Part shown: positions 12,908 through 25,799 of the stretch, piece after piece
Layout: the number at the start of each line of letters is the position of its first letter
Position numbering within the stretch: the first letter of the stretch is position 1
Origin: Populus alba
Lineage: Eukaryota; Streptophyta; Magnoliopsida; Malpighiales; Salicaceae
Reading direction: 5' to 3'
Assembly (NCBI RefSeq): GCF_005239225.2
Contig: NC_133289.1
Location: 13,190,889 to 13,254,888 of the forward strand
DNA: 64,000 nt
Made by a program: the position numbers and the translations under genes
The notes under the pieces: model-generated
The model's database searches: none
Told to the model about the DNA's origin: nothing
What the model saw: the letters and a program-made list of their open reading frames with translations, nothing else

Positions 12908-15438
12908 TCAGTAGTTATAGGATGTGGAGACTCGCATCCCCTTGTGCTGGTCACATCTCTTCCTCCCCTGAACAGGGGCTCTCAAACAGACAGAACCGTC
13001 TCGTAATGTAACTGCACAAATTGGTGCATCGAACCCCAGCGAGGAACTGTCTACCCCAGACAAGTTACATTCAACCCTCTTGCCTTTATGCTGCCAACAT
13101 CTTTTGTTTCCCTGAATGGGTTGCCTTCTGCAGAATGAACCATTTCCCAACATTACTCCACAAGTATTGGGAAAATGTTCTTTGACAGGATTATCTGAAG
13201 ATCCACATTGCCAGGTACTATATGCATTATGTTTAGATGAGGCATTGTTGTTTACTCTGTCAGCAAAAGAATTGAATACTGAACTGGGGGCAAACATAGG
13301 GATTTTTTCTTCCGCTGCTGGCTCTGAACTGTCTACCCCAGACAAGTTACATTCAACCCTCTGGCCTTTATGCTGCCAGCATCTTTTGTTTCCCTGAATG
13401 GGTTGCCTTCTGCAGAATGAACCATTTCCCAACATTACTCCACAAATATTGGGAAAATGTTCCTTGGCAGGATTATTTGAAGAACCACATTGCCAGGTAC
13501 TCTCTGCATTATGTTTAGATGAGGCATTGTTGTTTATGCTGTCAGCAAAAGAATTGAATACCGAACTGGGGGCAGACATGCGGATTTTGTCTTCTGCTTC
13601 TGGCTCTGAGACGGAGGTGTTAACCCGCATCCCCTTGTGCTCGTTGCATCTTTTCCTCCCTGCCACAGCTTGCTTCCTACAAAAAGTCCCATCACCTAAA
13701 TTTTCCCCACATGTGGTTTCATGTTCTTGGTCATTGTGAGATGTGGAATCTAGATTTGCTCCATGTTGATAATGTAAATTTCCTTGTACGATGGATTTGT
13801 AACTGGATCCATAAAGTCTCCTCCCTTTGTGTTCCTCGCATCTCTTTCTCCCTGGAAGTGGTGGCCTTGTACAAGATATACCATCAACCATGATGAATCC
13901 ACATGTATGATCGAAGTCCTCATTAATGCCATATTTATCTGTAACTAGTCTAGGCTGTGATCTGCTGAGCTTAAAAATTCCAGAGAATAATTTTTTGCTA
14001 TCCTCGTCGCCAAAACCAGCATGCTTTTCTGGTGAAAGAGGCTTGCTTGCTTTGATTTTAATACCTCGTAGTTTGTAACTGGAAAATGGAAGCCATTGAA
14101 AAATATCTAGAGGTCTAGTTGTACTTGAAGCAGTTTTATTGAGTTTCTGAAGGACATCACCGGGACGGCGTGTACCATTACTACCTTTATTCCATGCGTA
14201 ATCAAAAGTGCCAAGCAGCTTACCTTCCGTTTCCTCAGCATACCTCTTATCTTTCATCTGTTCAACATTCAGGAAAAACAAAGTAGAAAGATGAAATACA
14301 TTTCCAAATTTACATGCCAAAAGATTTGCATGTATCCCTCTTATATGCCCAAGAATTTATAATGCAGGCACTAGAATTGCAGGTGGTGAACATGGATTTA
14401 TCTTATATGTATATACAAGTATCTGGCACAGCTGTTGATATGCATAATTTCACCCCCTAAGTCAACTTTGAAGCCTAGAACTCTAAAAGGAGGATATTGA
14501 GGACTACCTCCCTGCCTCCTTTGTGCTCTTATAACTCCCATGCACATAAAAGAAAGAAAACTAAGGAAATCTTAGTAATGCTATTATTGAATAGAAGACT
14601 GGAAATTCTTTAAACAAACACCATATTTGGTCCTAGAAAAACATGTCTGTCCCAATATTTCACAAACGTTTAGACCTAAATGATTATTGAGAGCATAATT
14701 TCAGCTGCCACTATAAATGTACTTATCATTGACATCTAAGTGAGAAAAATTAATATAAACTTTTCTTACAGTAAAAGGCAATACTTACAGGAGCCCATCT
14801 ATACACAATGGACTGGCCTCTTGAGAATATCTCTTCAAATAAACCTAGCCCTTTTTTAAGAGAATCGTCTTTAGAATCATTCACATGGCCAGTTGAGTAA
14901 GTATTACCCAAATGGGCACCTGAACGACCGTATTGCTGGAGTCGGGTTCTAACACTGTCAGCTTGTCCAAGGTAAACCACCACTATGTCATCTGGTACAA
15001 GCTTGCCAACATCACGCCGCAACAGCCCAGAGCGAGGAACAGCAATACCAAGCTCATATAGTCCCGGGCCAGAAGTAGTTGGGAGATTGTGGATCCTATA
15101 TCGAGAAGCTCCTTCCTTCCCCAACAAATAGTCTTGCCAGTCAGAATGGCCAATGAGAAGCTGAATCATGTATACAAGAATCAATGTATACAAACTGAAA
15201 GCGTGAGAAACCGATCTGGAAAAAAAATTATGAAGACCCAGATTCCATTTGGCAGGCATATTATATAAAGCAGTTTAGAACACTTGTTTTTTCGCAGCCA
15301 ATTTTCAACGGCAAGCAAGAAACTAGAAAAGTAACAAAATTGTAAAGCAAGAAATGATCAAACCTGCCATTTGGAGAAGCTGGAGTCGTGTTTGGTTCGC
15401 CTACAGTCTTCCCTCTTCAATCTGGCACCGACATCCAT
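12908..15438 (-). CDS. ET2: EFFECTOR OF TRANSCRIPTION protein, 598 aa
   Basis: Three minus-strand exons: 15364-15438, 14789-15160 and 12908-14257, all GT-AG and phase 0, giving 598 residues. The start MDVGARLKREDC, in a short first exon, matches the family N terminus. Residues about 26-149 form a GIY-YIG-like module, with GLYELG at about 58-63 and VVYLGQ at about 86-91, followed by an Arg-rich RTRLQQYGR. The C-terminal half has five ET repeats of pattern C-x9-C-x10-C-x2-H with a GRKRC/GNKRC-type core, starting at about residues 268, 332, 421, 515 and 563. ET proteins are plant nuclear regulators linked to gibberellin response and meristem genes, with a proposed DNA single-strand-cutting activity; the role here is inferred. 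Repeats 3 and 4 arose by a 282-bp in-frame duplication. The exact match to ET2 rather than another ET paralogue is not certain. Confidence 0.93.
13044..13607 (-). repeat. In-frame 282-bp tandem duplication inside the ET gene
   Basis: The copies at 13044-13325 and 13326-13607 differ at few positions. The period is exactly 282 bases (94 codons), so the frame is kept. Each unit encodes one ET repeat (CGVMLGNGSFC ... RCWQHKG) plus the linker with SVFNSFAD and NASSKHNA. The opposite-strand ORFs here are only shadows of this duplication. Confidence 0.95.
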
Positions 15439-15439
15439 G

Positions 15440-16425
15440 CCCTCCCGTCCCCGTCATATTTCTGTGTGAAGAAGATGACATTTTAATACGCTGCTTCCTT
15501 TATGTTTATGTAACAGCGGAGCCCAGCCCATGATTCCGAGCCTGCTGAATTTGTTGGGTTGTGTCGGGGAAGGCCCAAATGAAAAAACAAATAATTAAAT
15601 CATGTTAGCGTAGTCACCTATTTAGGAGGTAAAAAATATCCATGTCAAATGTTCATTCTCTAATAAAAGATACTAATTTGTATATTAATCAAGAAAAAAA
15701 TATTCTTAAAATGATATTAAAAAATATCTCTTATCTCAAACCGGTGCTTACTATTTTTATTAATTTTTGAAATTCATTTTCTAAACTATATATATTATGA
15801 TTTTAAAAAGATAAATTTTAAAAAATATATATTTGATAAAAATTATTGTGAAATAGATTTTTACATGTAAAATAAATAAAAATATGTCTTCATAATTGAA
15901 AAGCAGGTTATTTTAGCTTCTACGTAGTCATGATATGCAATGTAATTATGTGTAAAGATTTAGTGGAAAAGATAGAAGCTATTTGGCTATTTAAATAATT
16001 TTTTATATATGGTTGAGAAACAAAAACAAAAATTAATATAATACTTAATAGTTTCTACGAGAAGCAACAATTGCTTGCTAATCTATTTATTTTCTTATTA
16101 ATATATTAGATATTTTGCTTGCACAACCAATGAGAATGTCTTATTGATTCTATACGATTTAAACTTATGAACTTGAATGTAATATAAATATTAAAAACTT
16201 GAAGTCAGATAAACATTTCGGTTAATTATAATTATAATTATGCCAAGAGACCTCATTACACTTGCTTGTGCAAGAACACCACTAGGTTATAAGTTGTCTG
16301 AGATTTAGGGTGGGGTTTTTTTTTTTTTTTTTGGAAATAACCTGGTAAAAAGTTGCATTTCCTGTGTTTGGTGAGCTTTTCAAAAAGCTGTACAGGTGAA
16401 AACTTAGCACATCCATTGATACATA
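15440..16425. other. Upstream of the ET gene, no feature seen
   Basis: This should include the promoter and 5' UTR of the ET gene, but I could not place a convincing TATA box. The rest is AT-rich and non-coding. Confidence 0.5.
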
Positions 16426-16431
16426 GTTTTT

Positions 16432-16684
16432 AGACTTTGCTTAATCTAAGGATCGGATTCCAGATTTTGATCAGGTTATTAGATTGTTTGAATTAATTTT
16501 TTTTTAAATCAAAATAATATCGTTTTAGTAAAAAAAAATAAAACAAAAATCAATAAGCTGCAACTGGGTTTTTAACTGGGTCGTCGAGTCATATCAGGTT
16601 TTTTTTTTTTTTAACCTAACCCAATTCTAACTTTGAGTTGACCAGGTTCTGGGTCGGTCTATTGGACCAGATTTCAAAATTATG
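16432..16684. mobile_element. Degraded hAT-like non-autonomous element
   Basis: It starts CATAGTTTTTAGACTTTGC and ends GACCAGATTTCAAAATTATG, weakly inverted ends that match those of 33131-33431. The interior has the GGTT/GGGTC-rich sequence of that family (ACTGGGTCGTCGAGTCATATC). The flanking 8-mers match at only 5 of 8 positions, so this copy is old. Confidence 0.55.
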
Positions 16685-17329
16685 CTTTGAACTTTAAAAA
16701 ATAACTTATAATTCTTGAAAAGAGGAAAATATTTTAAAAAAGACACAAATCAATAACAAATTTTAAAAAAATAAAAAAAAAATAAAAACCTGTAAAATCA
16801 CCTCATGCTAACACTCAATCGAGATCCATATCAATAAATAAGTTTAAAAAACACTATTTGACGAAAAGTTTTTAGCTCTTTGCATAAATAATTTTTATTC
16901 TCACATGCACAGCAAGCATCCAATAAATGATTTTCATTTAAACACCTAAATATCAAGAAACAGCTCATTTATTAAAAAAAAAAAAAAATGTTTTCCTTGC
17001 AAAATGTTTTCGTAAATACATATTATTTTTGGAAACAAACACCCACTCAATTATTAATACAAAATTCTAAAGGGATGACTCTATTCTACCATAGAAATTA
17101 TTTGAGCACAATAACCTTGAGGAGTAGGTTGCTTGGGGATATTGCGGAATTGGATTGAAAAAATATTTATAATGCTAAGAAAATATACAGTCCTATTTGC
17201 TAGTCTTTGTACATTTGTTTAGTTGTGGTTTTGTGTTTGCGGTGTAAAAAATACAGTTAGGTACTTGATGATATATCAAATTGTCTTTTATACTGTGGGG
17301 CCCATCAAAAAATTAAATTTGAAACGTAA

Positions 17330-17725
17330 TTTTTTTGTGAAGCAGTTTTTATATGTTTTTTTAACTGAGTTATGTAAAACTCTGTTTGTTTTTGTGTTTC
17401 AAAAGCATTTTTTTTTAATTTGAAATTTTTTTATTTTTTTCTTTACTTCAAATTAATTTTTTATATATATATTTTCAGATCATTTTGATACGTTGATATC
17501 AAAAATAATTTTTAAAAAAATAAAAAAAATATTTTGATGCATTTCCAAGTAAGAAACACTTTTAAAAAGCAACCACAACCAAACATTTTATACATATTTT
17601 TTTCTGCACATAAACCTCAACTATAATTTTTACCAAACATATATCTAAATCCAACTAATCACACCTAACCATAATTTTTTAAAACTTATTTTTTTTTGAA
17701 ACCACAACCACAAAAACTACCTAAA
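17330..17725. repeat. MITE-like element, long form copy 2
   Basis: Inverted copy of the 7180-7625 element: it runs from GTTTGTTTTTGTGTTTCAAAAG through GATACGTTGATATCAAAAAT and AAAAAGCAACCACAACCAAACA to the reverse of the other copy's left end. No coding capacity. Confidence 0.7.
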
Positions 17726-17929
17726 AAAACAAAAACATTGGTTCTAAATTTGAATTTCTTTTTCTTTTTCATGTGTCTATCTCTTTTTTTAAAAAAAAGT
17801 GGGATGGAAGAGTAATTAATACAATATCATTAATTATTTCTTATATATTTTCATAATCCATTTTTGAGTTCTCCCTCAAATTTACCTTTTTTCTTTCAAA
17901 ATAAAAATAAAAAATAAAAGTAATAATAA

Positions 17930-20095
17930 CAAGAAAGCTAACAACTTAACAAAAACAAGTTAAGAAGGGTTTTAAATATGTAAAAGAATTAAGCTAAAAT
18001 TTTGGATGGAATTATGATCCTAATCATACCCTATTATACTTAAGACTGAAGAGATAATGTAGATTTAAGGTCAAATTAAATGATTATTAGATGAATCCGC
18101 ATAAAAATTAAGTCTAAGAACTTAATTAGACTTTTAATAGATCAATTTAATTTAATTATGAGCCAAATTAAAATTTTAATTATGTTTAAGAATTAATTTG
18201 AAATTAAAAGATTTAATTAGATGCAAGGACTTAATTATACTTTTAATGGCTCAAATTAGTTTTATTAAGGACTTAATTGGTGAAAAATTAAGTTTAGAAG
18301 CTCAATTTGGGCTTAATTAAAAAATTAGAATTTTAGATGACCAAAACTCAATTTTCACAAAGTCAATTGATTGAAATTAGGGATGAAATTCCAAGAAAAT
18401 CAATGTTTAGGGTCAATTGAGGGTTAAATTGAAGAAATTCATAATCAAAGACCTTTCAGAAAAGAAAAAAAAAACTCTAAATTCCGACAACTCAATTTGG
18501 TTGAAAAAAAAGGGTAAAATTGAAGCAAGTTAAAATTTTAATGGTTAATTAAGGGTTAATTTACATAAATCCAAAACTAAAGACCAAAATAAAAAAGACA
18601 CTGAAATTCAGGGTTGATATTGGAGTTCGACAAGGGTTAAATCACATAAAATTAAAAGTTGGAGCTAATTAAGGATGCAATCAAAAGAAATCAAAAGTCG
18701 AAAGACTAAATTGAACTTTAGTCAAATCCCTAATTAAAACCTTAAGAAAGTCAAAACAGTGTCATTTTATTTAAATGAAACAATGTGTTTTCACTAAAAT
18801 AGTTAGTTTTGGTACAAAACAATGTCGTTTTGACCAAGATAAAACCAAAAATAAAAAAGATGTCAGACGACTTGTCATTTAGCTAATGTCCATCATCTTC
18901 AAGCTTTGGTACCCAAAAGGCTACTCGAGTGACTGCTTTTCTAGAGCATTTATTGCTTCGTATCTTCACCAAATCAGACAAACAATACGCCTCTATGATG
19001 GTTTGATATTATACTGTACCCCAGCATAATTCTTGCCTGCTGGTTGCCCCTACAACAATTGCAGCCCTGCCCCAAAGAGGCTAACCCTATCAACTTTAGC
19101 AGCCAAGTTTTTTCAGCTCATGATGATGACTTAGAGCCAATGGTTAAGATCCTTCCCGTTTGAAGCAAGGGTCAAGATTGGTCCCCAATAATAACAAGAT
19201 GCCCCTCTTTCACCCTTATAAATAGGAGTGGATTTCGAGCATTGAGGGGCAAGAAAGAAAAGTGCAAAATGAGCAAAAAAAACTAGCATTTTTCAACATA
19301 TTCAGCATTGTTCTTCCTCTCTACCACTGCTTCAACCATCTTCTCTGTCGTGAATCCCAGCATCTTCAGCCTATAAGCTGTGACTAACAGCGACCCAACA
19401 CCCTTGCAACTGCTTCTTCTCACCGGCAACAGGAGCAATCTCACCAACACCAACTTCTTCTTTTCTTCTCAATCACATCAACCTCCATCATCCTCACGCC
19501 AGACCTCCTATCCACAGCAGCTACAACCCTTTATACCAAGTAACCTTCTTCCCTCTTCCTTCCTCCCCCCCCTAAATCTTCTCTTGCTTCTACCATTTGT
19601 ATGTAGAACATGAATTTATATTTTGCAATAGAATAATTCACATGGTCACTGGGTTGGGCTAGTGTCCATGTGATATGGGCAAGTTGGACCATTTTAGCCC
19701 AGCCCACACTTTTGGGCCGAGTTCGGCCTATTTTTTTTAAAGGAAAATTTAAATTTTTTTAAAAAACAAACCTTTCTTTAAAATTTATTATGGGTCCATA
19801 ATGTGTATTTTTTAACAATTTTTTTTAATATTGAACTGTAGACTTACATTATAAGATCCAGACTTGATATAAAAAATATCTAATTTTTCTCTAAAATTTT
19901 TAAAAAATCCAAAAAATTCAAAAATAAACTTTATTTAAAAAACAACAAAAAATATTTTAAAGGTTTTTTATGCATATTTTCTAAAAAATATAAAATCAAA
20001 ATTTTATCATGTTTTAAGAAGTGTAAAAATAGATATCATAACCGGTTTATGATTATTCATTAAGATTTTGTCAAAATACCAATAATCTCATAACA
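17930..20095 (+). mobile_element. Probable Ty3/gypsy (Tat/Ogre-like) LTR
   Basis: A long non-coding block of drifting repeats (AATTAAGGGTTAATTTACATAAAT-type) is followed by a promoter-like TATAAATA at 19217 and a C/T-rich transcribed-looking stretch, then TTTAGCCCAGCCCACACTTTTGGGCCGAG. The block from 62.5 kb to the right edge has the same arrangement in reverse orientation. LTR borders were not found, so the ends are approximate. The leader and DUF7745-like pseudo-ORF downstream fit a Tat/Ogre-type element. Confidence 0.55.
19217..19224 (+). promoter_or_regulatory. TATA box of the gypsy LTR
   Basis: TATAAATA within CCCTTATAAATAGGAG, followed by a pyrimidine-rich leader. This is the typical layout of an LTR promoter. 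Activity is unknown. Confidence 0.5.
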
Positions 20096-20279
20096 ATTAG
20101 TTTGTTGTTCAAAATGTTAGGAATTAGCTATACTTAGGAAATAAATGCGATGATAAATCTGAGCTTGAGAATGATTAGGATTTAACCCGATAATTTAGAG
20201 ACTTCCTCACAGAAGAAGATTTGTTTTGAATCTTAGATAAGACCAACAGATAGAAACATGACCTAGAAAAATAATCAAA

Positions 20280-20530
20280 TAACAATGCAGCTTACCTTAG
20301 GTAAGGTGTACTGGGGATAATCATATTATCATTGCATAACTAGTCCCCTTACCTAGACTCTTATAGGCCATCAGGTTTCCAGTGGCCACAATCTTAGGTG
20401 ACAACTCATAAACCCTATAATTATAACTTTATGATTAAACTTAAAACCCCCACTTCAATTCCAGGATATAACCTTGTCATTCAACATCGTGCACGTCACA
20501 ATAGGATAATGACTCCACTAGAAAAACCTT
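20280..20530 (+). other. Gypsy leader with possible primer-binding site
   Basis: The sequence CCCTTACCTAGACTC ... CCAGTGGCCACAATCTTAGGTG is of the kind found in untranslated leaders of plant Tat/Ogre elements. AATGACTCCACTAGAAAA at about 20507-20524 loosely resembles the tRNA-Arg-type primer-binding site of Ogre elements. The match is imperfect and the reading is inferred. Confidence 0.35.
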
Positions 20531-21119
20531 TTTTGATTGGACTGAGCTTTGCTTGTTTGTTTATTTTTTTCTATTTAATTTTAACATATTTTTCTACTCT
20601 AACATGCATTTTATATACTCCTCATGCATCTAGTATGGAATAATACCTTTATGCATCTTAATTTTTGAATAAATAGAATTCTAGGTTAGGTGGAGAGTAG
20701 CGGTTTGCCTCATGACTTTCAATCAAGGTTTAGATTTTATTGAAATATCCAAGCTAAGCGTTTACTCGGTAATAGTGATCACACTATGCCCCAATCATTC
20801 CTTATAAATCCCTATACTACCTTCACAAAAGGTGGTTGTTGGGCAAATTATAGACCCTTTTTGAGACGAGGTAGAAAGCTAACCCCTCATATAGTAACCT
20901 AAAACCTATTTTTAGAGCATAGACTCCTTCATAATTCATTTTGCATTAGGGAAAACCTTATTAAAATCTTGAACTCTGCAGGGTTTTTAATCTAAAACCA
21001 TAACTTTTATGATCTTTTCTGAGTTCGGGGAAAGATCCAAGATAATACAATTAGTTGAAAGGGATTGATTAAGGATTGAGTTTGGGGAATTATTACACAT
21101 GACCAAAGTACATTACTCC

Positions 21120-22110
21120 ATGAAAAACATAAAAGAAGCTTGTGTCAATGTTGGGGTATGTAAATGAAACTTTATTTAAGAGAAAGTATGGGAGACTTAC
21201 CCACCTAATAAGGATTCCAATTCAAATTTCATCAGTCAATGCCTTAATGCACTTCTAGAATCTAGATTATAGATGTTTCATTTTTGGAGATGTTGACATG
21301 ACCCCATCATTAAAGAGTATACCTAGATTTTAAATTTCCCAAATGACCCTCATAAAGCATATTCCAAATAAAGAATACAGTTGTTAGAGTTGTAAAATTA
21401 TTGCATATAGACCAAGTTGATCAGTACATGATGTTGAATGAAGGATTTAAGTGGAAGTTGATTGAGAATAAAATGAAGATGGATAAAGAAAAGGGACAGT
21501 TAAGAGAAGAGAAGAGAAATACTAGGCAGTTGCTTTCCCCTTCTTTGGGTTAGTTTTATTTCCTTTAGAAGTTGTTAAGATTATCAATATTGAAGTTGCC
21601 AATGCCTTTATTGAATATTAACGGACAAAAAATAATCATACCTCAACTATCTTAGCTGAAACATTCTTATCCTTAAACCATTATAGACTACATGGAAAAG
21701 AAGTGATGTGATGTTGTGTTTCTTCGCTATTTATATGGATAGTTAGTCACTTGGAGATATCAAGAGAAGTTTTTAATAATTTCTGGTGGTTCAACATGAG
21801 ACCTTTTGGGCTGATTTTTAAGCGAAGAATGGAATGACTTAGATGAAAAGGAATGGGTGAAAAATGTTAAACACTCTTTTAGAGTAATTTCAAGTGGAAA
21901 GCTTCTTGGATGGGCAGTTTGTCTTATCTTATGAGTTATGGTGACAAAGTATGGGTTTCGTTGATTGGTTTGGCTGGTTATATCAATTACTCACCTTCAC
22001 TATTAGTTAGGTAGTTTGAAGGCACATAATACATATCGAGAACTTGAAGGTTCACCAAGTATAGGGCTTGCCATCTTTTCTAGTAAACGGATGAACTATT
22101 TATTAGTGTA
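21120..22110 (+). pseudogene. DUF7745-like ORF of a gypsy element, broken
   Basis: Translating across several frames with stops gives pieces such as KYGRLTHL, VNALMHF, YRCFIFGDVDMTP, KWKLIEN-like, FGLVLFPLE and ILAETFLSLNHYR. These follow the order of the DUF7745-type protein that precedes gag in Tat/Ogre-like elements. It has many stops and shifts, so it is not functional. The rest of the element (gag-pol) is not recognisable downstream. Confidence 0.6.
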
Positions 22111-22114
22111 TATG

Positions 22115-23025
22115 CTTTAAAGTAAATCAGTTTGCTACATGTGATATTGACTTTGTTTATGCATATTATATTTATCATTAATAAAGACATTCTTTATTTT
22201 TAATTTTGTTTTTGTTTGATTAATAAGTTTAGAGTAAAGATAAAGTTATTAAAATAAATAAAAAATACTTTTTAAAAGAAATTATAAAATGGTTATAATT
22301 ATAAGGATTCATATTGCATCAAAAACTTATACTTAAATGTTCCTTATCAATGCTTTATTACGACTCGATATTCTATAGAACCATTAAGATTAATACATAT
22401 TATGTTCTTTCTTTTATGAAAGAAAATAGTTGTTTTCATAAGTTGAGATGTGAGGGGTATTTAAAACTAATGTATAGGTGTTTTTCATATGATGTGTACA
22501 TTAAACTAACCCGCATTAGGGTTTCATATGGAAAAATCACTTGTATTTATATTAAAAAAAAAAAACTCACGTAATAGTGTTGTAAATTATCCTTAAATTT
22601 GATGACATCAAGTTATCTTATATGAGGATTGCTTTGATCCTAACTAACATTGCCTTAATCAAAGGTAAAAAAATAAAATAAAATAAGCAACTATTGGTTA
22701 TAATATAAACTATATAAAATCATTTGAGTGATCAGGATTCATCATCATATGTAAATTGGAAAAAATATTCCACATGTTCTCAAATATTATTGATTGAGAA
22801 ATCATTATCTAAAGTGGAATGAGATTTGAAAAGGGTTTCAATTTTATTCAAAGAATCAATTAATATAGTGTTAAGAACAAATATAATTTGGCATAGCAAA
22901 CACATTTTATGCTCAAATGTACAAATCAAAACACTCTTGATGGAGGAATAATAATTACACTAAGAAATTGATTATTAAAATGTTAAGTCAAATTACATGA
23001 CTTTCTTGATATATGGAGGATCACA
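22115..23025. other. AT-rich stretch, no feature recognised
   Basis: It may be further decayed gypsy sequence. I could not align it to any coding domain. Confidence 0.4.
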
Positions 23026-23031
23026 ACACAT

Positions 23032-24019
23032 CATAGTTTTGAAACCCAACCTGGTCATTGACCCGGTCCAATGACTGGGTTACGGGTTAAATGGGTTGAC
23101 TCGGGTCATAAAAAAACCTATATAAAACACTTACATCAAGAAATGAGGATGCGTATCATTTGAAGAATGAAAACATTCTTGATCAACAAATACCAGCAAA
23201 ACCCAATTCAAAATCTAATATTTTCTTCCCATTTAAACTAACAATCTAATCTGATCATTCAGATTTATTTATTAAATAAAGCTCAAAATAATATAACAAA
23301 GAGTAGCAAATTAAGTACCTTGAAACTGAATCTGGAGAAGGTAAATCAATAGTAGCACCGCTGCCACTGTCTGGCCTTTGTTGATTTTGGGGAGTCAAAG
23401 TTTGCATTTGCGTGTGAGGTTGTGACTACGGCGGCTTTCTATAACAAACAGGAACCCCATGGTCGGATCTTTCATCATCAGAGAAAACCCAATTCTGATA
23501 CTCACCAACAACCATGTGACTGCCAACAAGCACACTCAACTCAACACCTCAATTGAAACAGGCATCGACAGCGGGGATGACAAAGTTGCAAATCCCTTAT
23601 CTTGCCTCTGCCCAACATGGCCACCACCAACAATCATTTGAGTAAGTTGAGAAAACGGCCAAGAATAAACAAAACAGAGAGTGAAAGAAGAATATTCAAA
23701 CCTTTTTCACAGAAATCAATGGTTAGACGTCTACTGCTCCTCAGCTGAGTTTTAATTTTCAAAGACAGAGTAAAATAATTAGGTTAATTGCTTCATTCTT
23801 CTTCTGTCTTCAGTCTTCAGCGTTTTGAGATTTTAGATGGCAAAAAATGACGTCGTTTAATGACAATGAAAATAAAATAAAAATTGACTGGGTCTCACCC
23901 GGGTTTGGCCTGGTGGACCGGGTTTTCCCGGGCCAATTCCCGAGCGGGTTTTTGCCTCCATCCGGATCGGTCCCAGGCCCGGGTCGACCCGCCGGCTCGG
24001 TCTGGGTTTTAAAACACTA
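23032..24019. mobile_element. Longer hAT-like element with internal cargo
   Basis: It begins CATAGTTTTGAAACCCAACC and ends GGTCTGGGTTTTAAAACACTA; the ends are inverted relatives of each other and of 33131-33431. Flanking octamers CAACACAT (23024-23031) and CGACACAT (24020-24027) match at 7 of 8, which fits an 8-bp target-site duplication as made by hAT transposases. Only the two ends carry the GGGTTGACCCGGGT-type family sequence. The middle (about 23150-23850) is different and less AT-rich, with short ORFs of unknown origin. Confidence 0.65.
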
Positions 24020-24183
24020 CGACACATTACTAGATGTTGCATTTGCTCTTCAAATATAAATTAATTAATTTGTCAAATTGATAATAAGTTAAATTATTTA
24101 ATTTATCTAATCCTATTTTATTTAAAATTATGATTTATATTTTGGTCAATATATAAGAAACCTAATAGGTTATACACATTAAG

Positions 24184-24402
24184 GAAGTGTTTGTTTCTGC
24201 GTTTGTAACTGCGTTTTGGCAAATTTCAAATTTTTTTTTTTTTTTTTACTAAAATTGAGTTACGGTTGTACTTTTTGGATCGTTTTGATGTGCTGATGTC
24301 AAAAAATGATTTTTAAAAAATAAAAAAACATCATTTGCATGTATTTCGGCACGAAAAGCTATTTGAAAAGCAACCGCTACCACACTGCCAAACACGCTCT
24401 AA
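24184..24402. repeat. MITE-like element, short form
   Basis: Its imperfect inverted ends are GAAGTGTTTGTTTCTGCG and the reverse of CACACTGCCAAACACGCTC. The core contains GATCGTTTTGATGTGCTGATGTC and GAAAAGCAACCGCTACC. It is the best-preserved copy with 57460-57665. Non-coding. Confidence 0.75.
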
Positions 24403-24924
24403 GAATCTTTGGTAAGAAATTAAACTTGAATGATTAGTCAAGTATAACTTGATTATAAATAAGTTTTAGGAATTGAGGTGTGGACTTTAATTTATACAGA
24501 GGATTATGATTCTAGAAATAGAAGAATCAAAGGCTAGATTGCATAAATTTTTAAATTATCATGAAATAATATATGTGATATTTGTTTAAGGGACAAAGTG
24601 ATATTTTATCATTAATAGGGTTATCATATTTTCTCTATATACATATTATACATACTCTACATATATGATTTGTCATTGTAATAGGTAAGTACCAAGTTAA
24701 GTTGACTTAAAATTCTACACTCAAACATCCTCCAGCTAGGTAACCTTGGCCAACCAATGGTCAATAAGTCCTTTCGCTTTTATTTAGGCTCACACACTTT
24801 TAGTGAACCTCTCATGCCTGGCTTTCAAAAATACATGGAAAAAAATTGGATCCAAAATGATACATGTGTACTTAGGTATACAAAAAATGATTGGCAAACA
24901 AGAGTTTTTCCAAGAAAGGATGAG

Positions 24925-25115
24925 GTGTTTGGGAGTGTGGTAGCAGCTACTTTTCAAAGTGTTTTTTGCTCAGAAATGAACCATTTTTTTTTCTTTTTTA
25001 AAATTTATTTTTTACTTCAACACATCAAAACGATTCGAAAACATACAAAAATCAAGTAATTTTTTTTTTTGAATTTTGACCAACCTCTGTTTGGGCCGTA
25101 ACCCCATACAAACAC
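24925..25115. repeat. MITE-like element, short form, inverse
   Basis: It starts GTTTGGGAGTGTGGTAGCAG, contains ACACATCAAAACGATTCGAAAA, and ends near GTTTGGGCCGTAACCCC. Opposite orientation to 24184-24402. The ORF across it is not a gene. Confidence 0.65.
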
Positions 25116-25670
25116 GAAGAAAAATGAATGCGCTAGTGGAAGATATCATGAATGTCTGGCACAATGATAGTGCAAAGGTTATATGATGTTAGATTAGCAA
25201 AGAAAACTCAAACTAGTTTGCATGCTTGCACTATATTAGGAGGAGACCAAAGTTTTTTGTAACATAAAAAAATATTTAGGTCGCGAGAAATTCTTTGACA
25301 TTATAACTAAACTAAAAAATGTGATCGGTTTTAAGATTTTTGTTTCATTAAAAATATTTCATTGAAAAATAAAAGGTTGATATGTGTTTTCAATAATATC
25401 AATTGAAAATTATATGTGTCAATAAATAATAATAAAATATGTTGATTTAAACCAGATATTGAGTCAATAAAACCATTGTTTTGTTAAAAATACAAGCCAT
25501 GATCATTAAATCAAGCTAAAACACAACTATAAAAATATTATGTCCATATTTTTATATGTGATTGAAAGTTAAAAAAAATCATAAATGTGATAAAAATATT
25601 TCAAAAAAATATTTAAAACTTTTAACAAAAATATTTTTTAAAAAGAGTTTTCATGAGCAATGTATTATTA

Positions 25671-25728
25671 TTGTTGTTGTTATTGTTGTTGTTGTTAATG
25701 TTGTTGTTGTTGTTGTTGTTGTTGTTAA
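25671..25728. repeat. (GTT)n microsatellite
   Basis: An interrupted run of TTG/GTT triplets. It causes a valine-rich ORF that is not a gene. Confidence 0.9.
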
Positions 25729-25799
25729 TAACCATGTGAAAATTAAAAAGTAAGTAAATCAACTTGTTAAGTTTTTGTTAGTGCAAAAAAAAAAAAAAG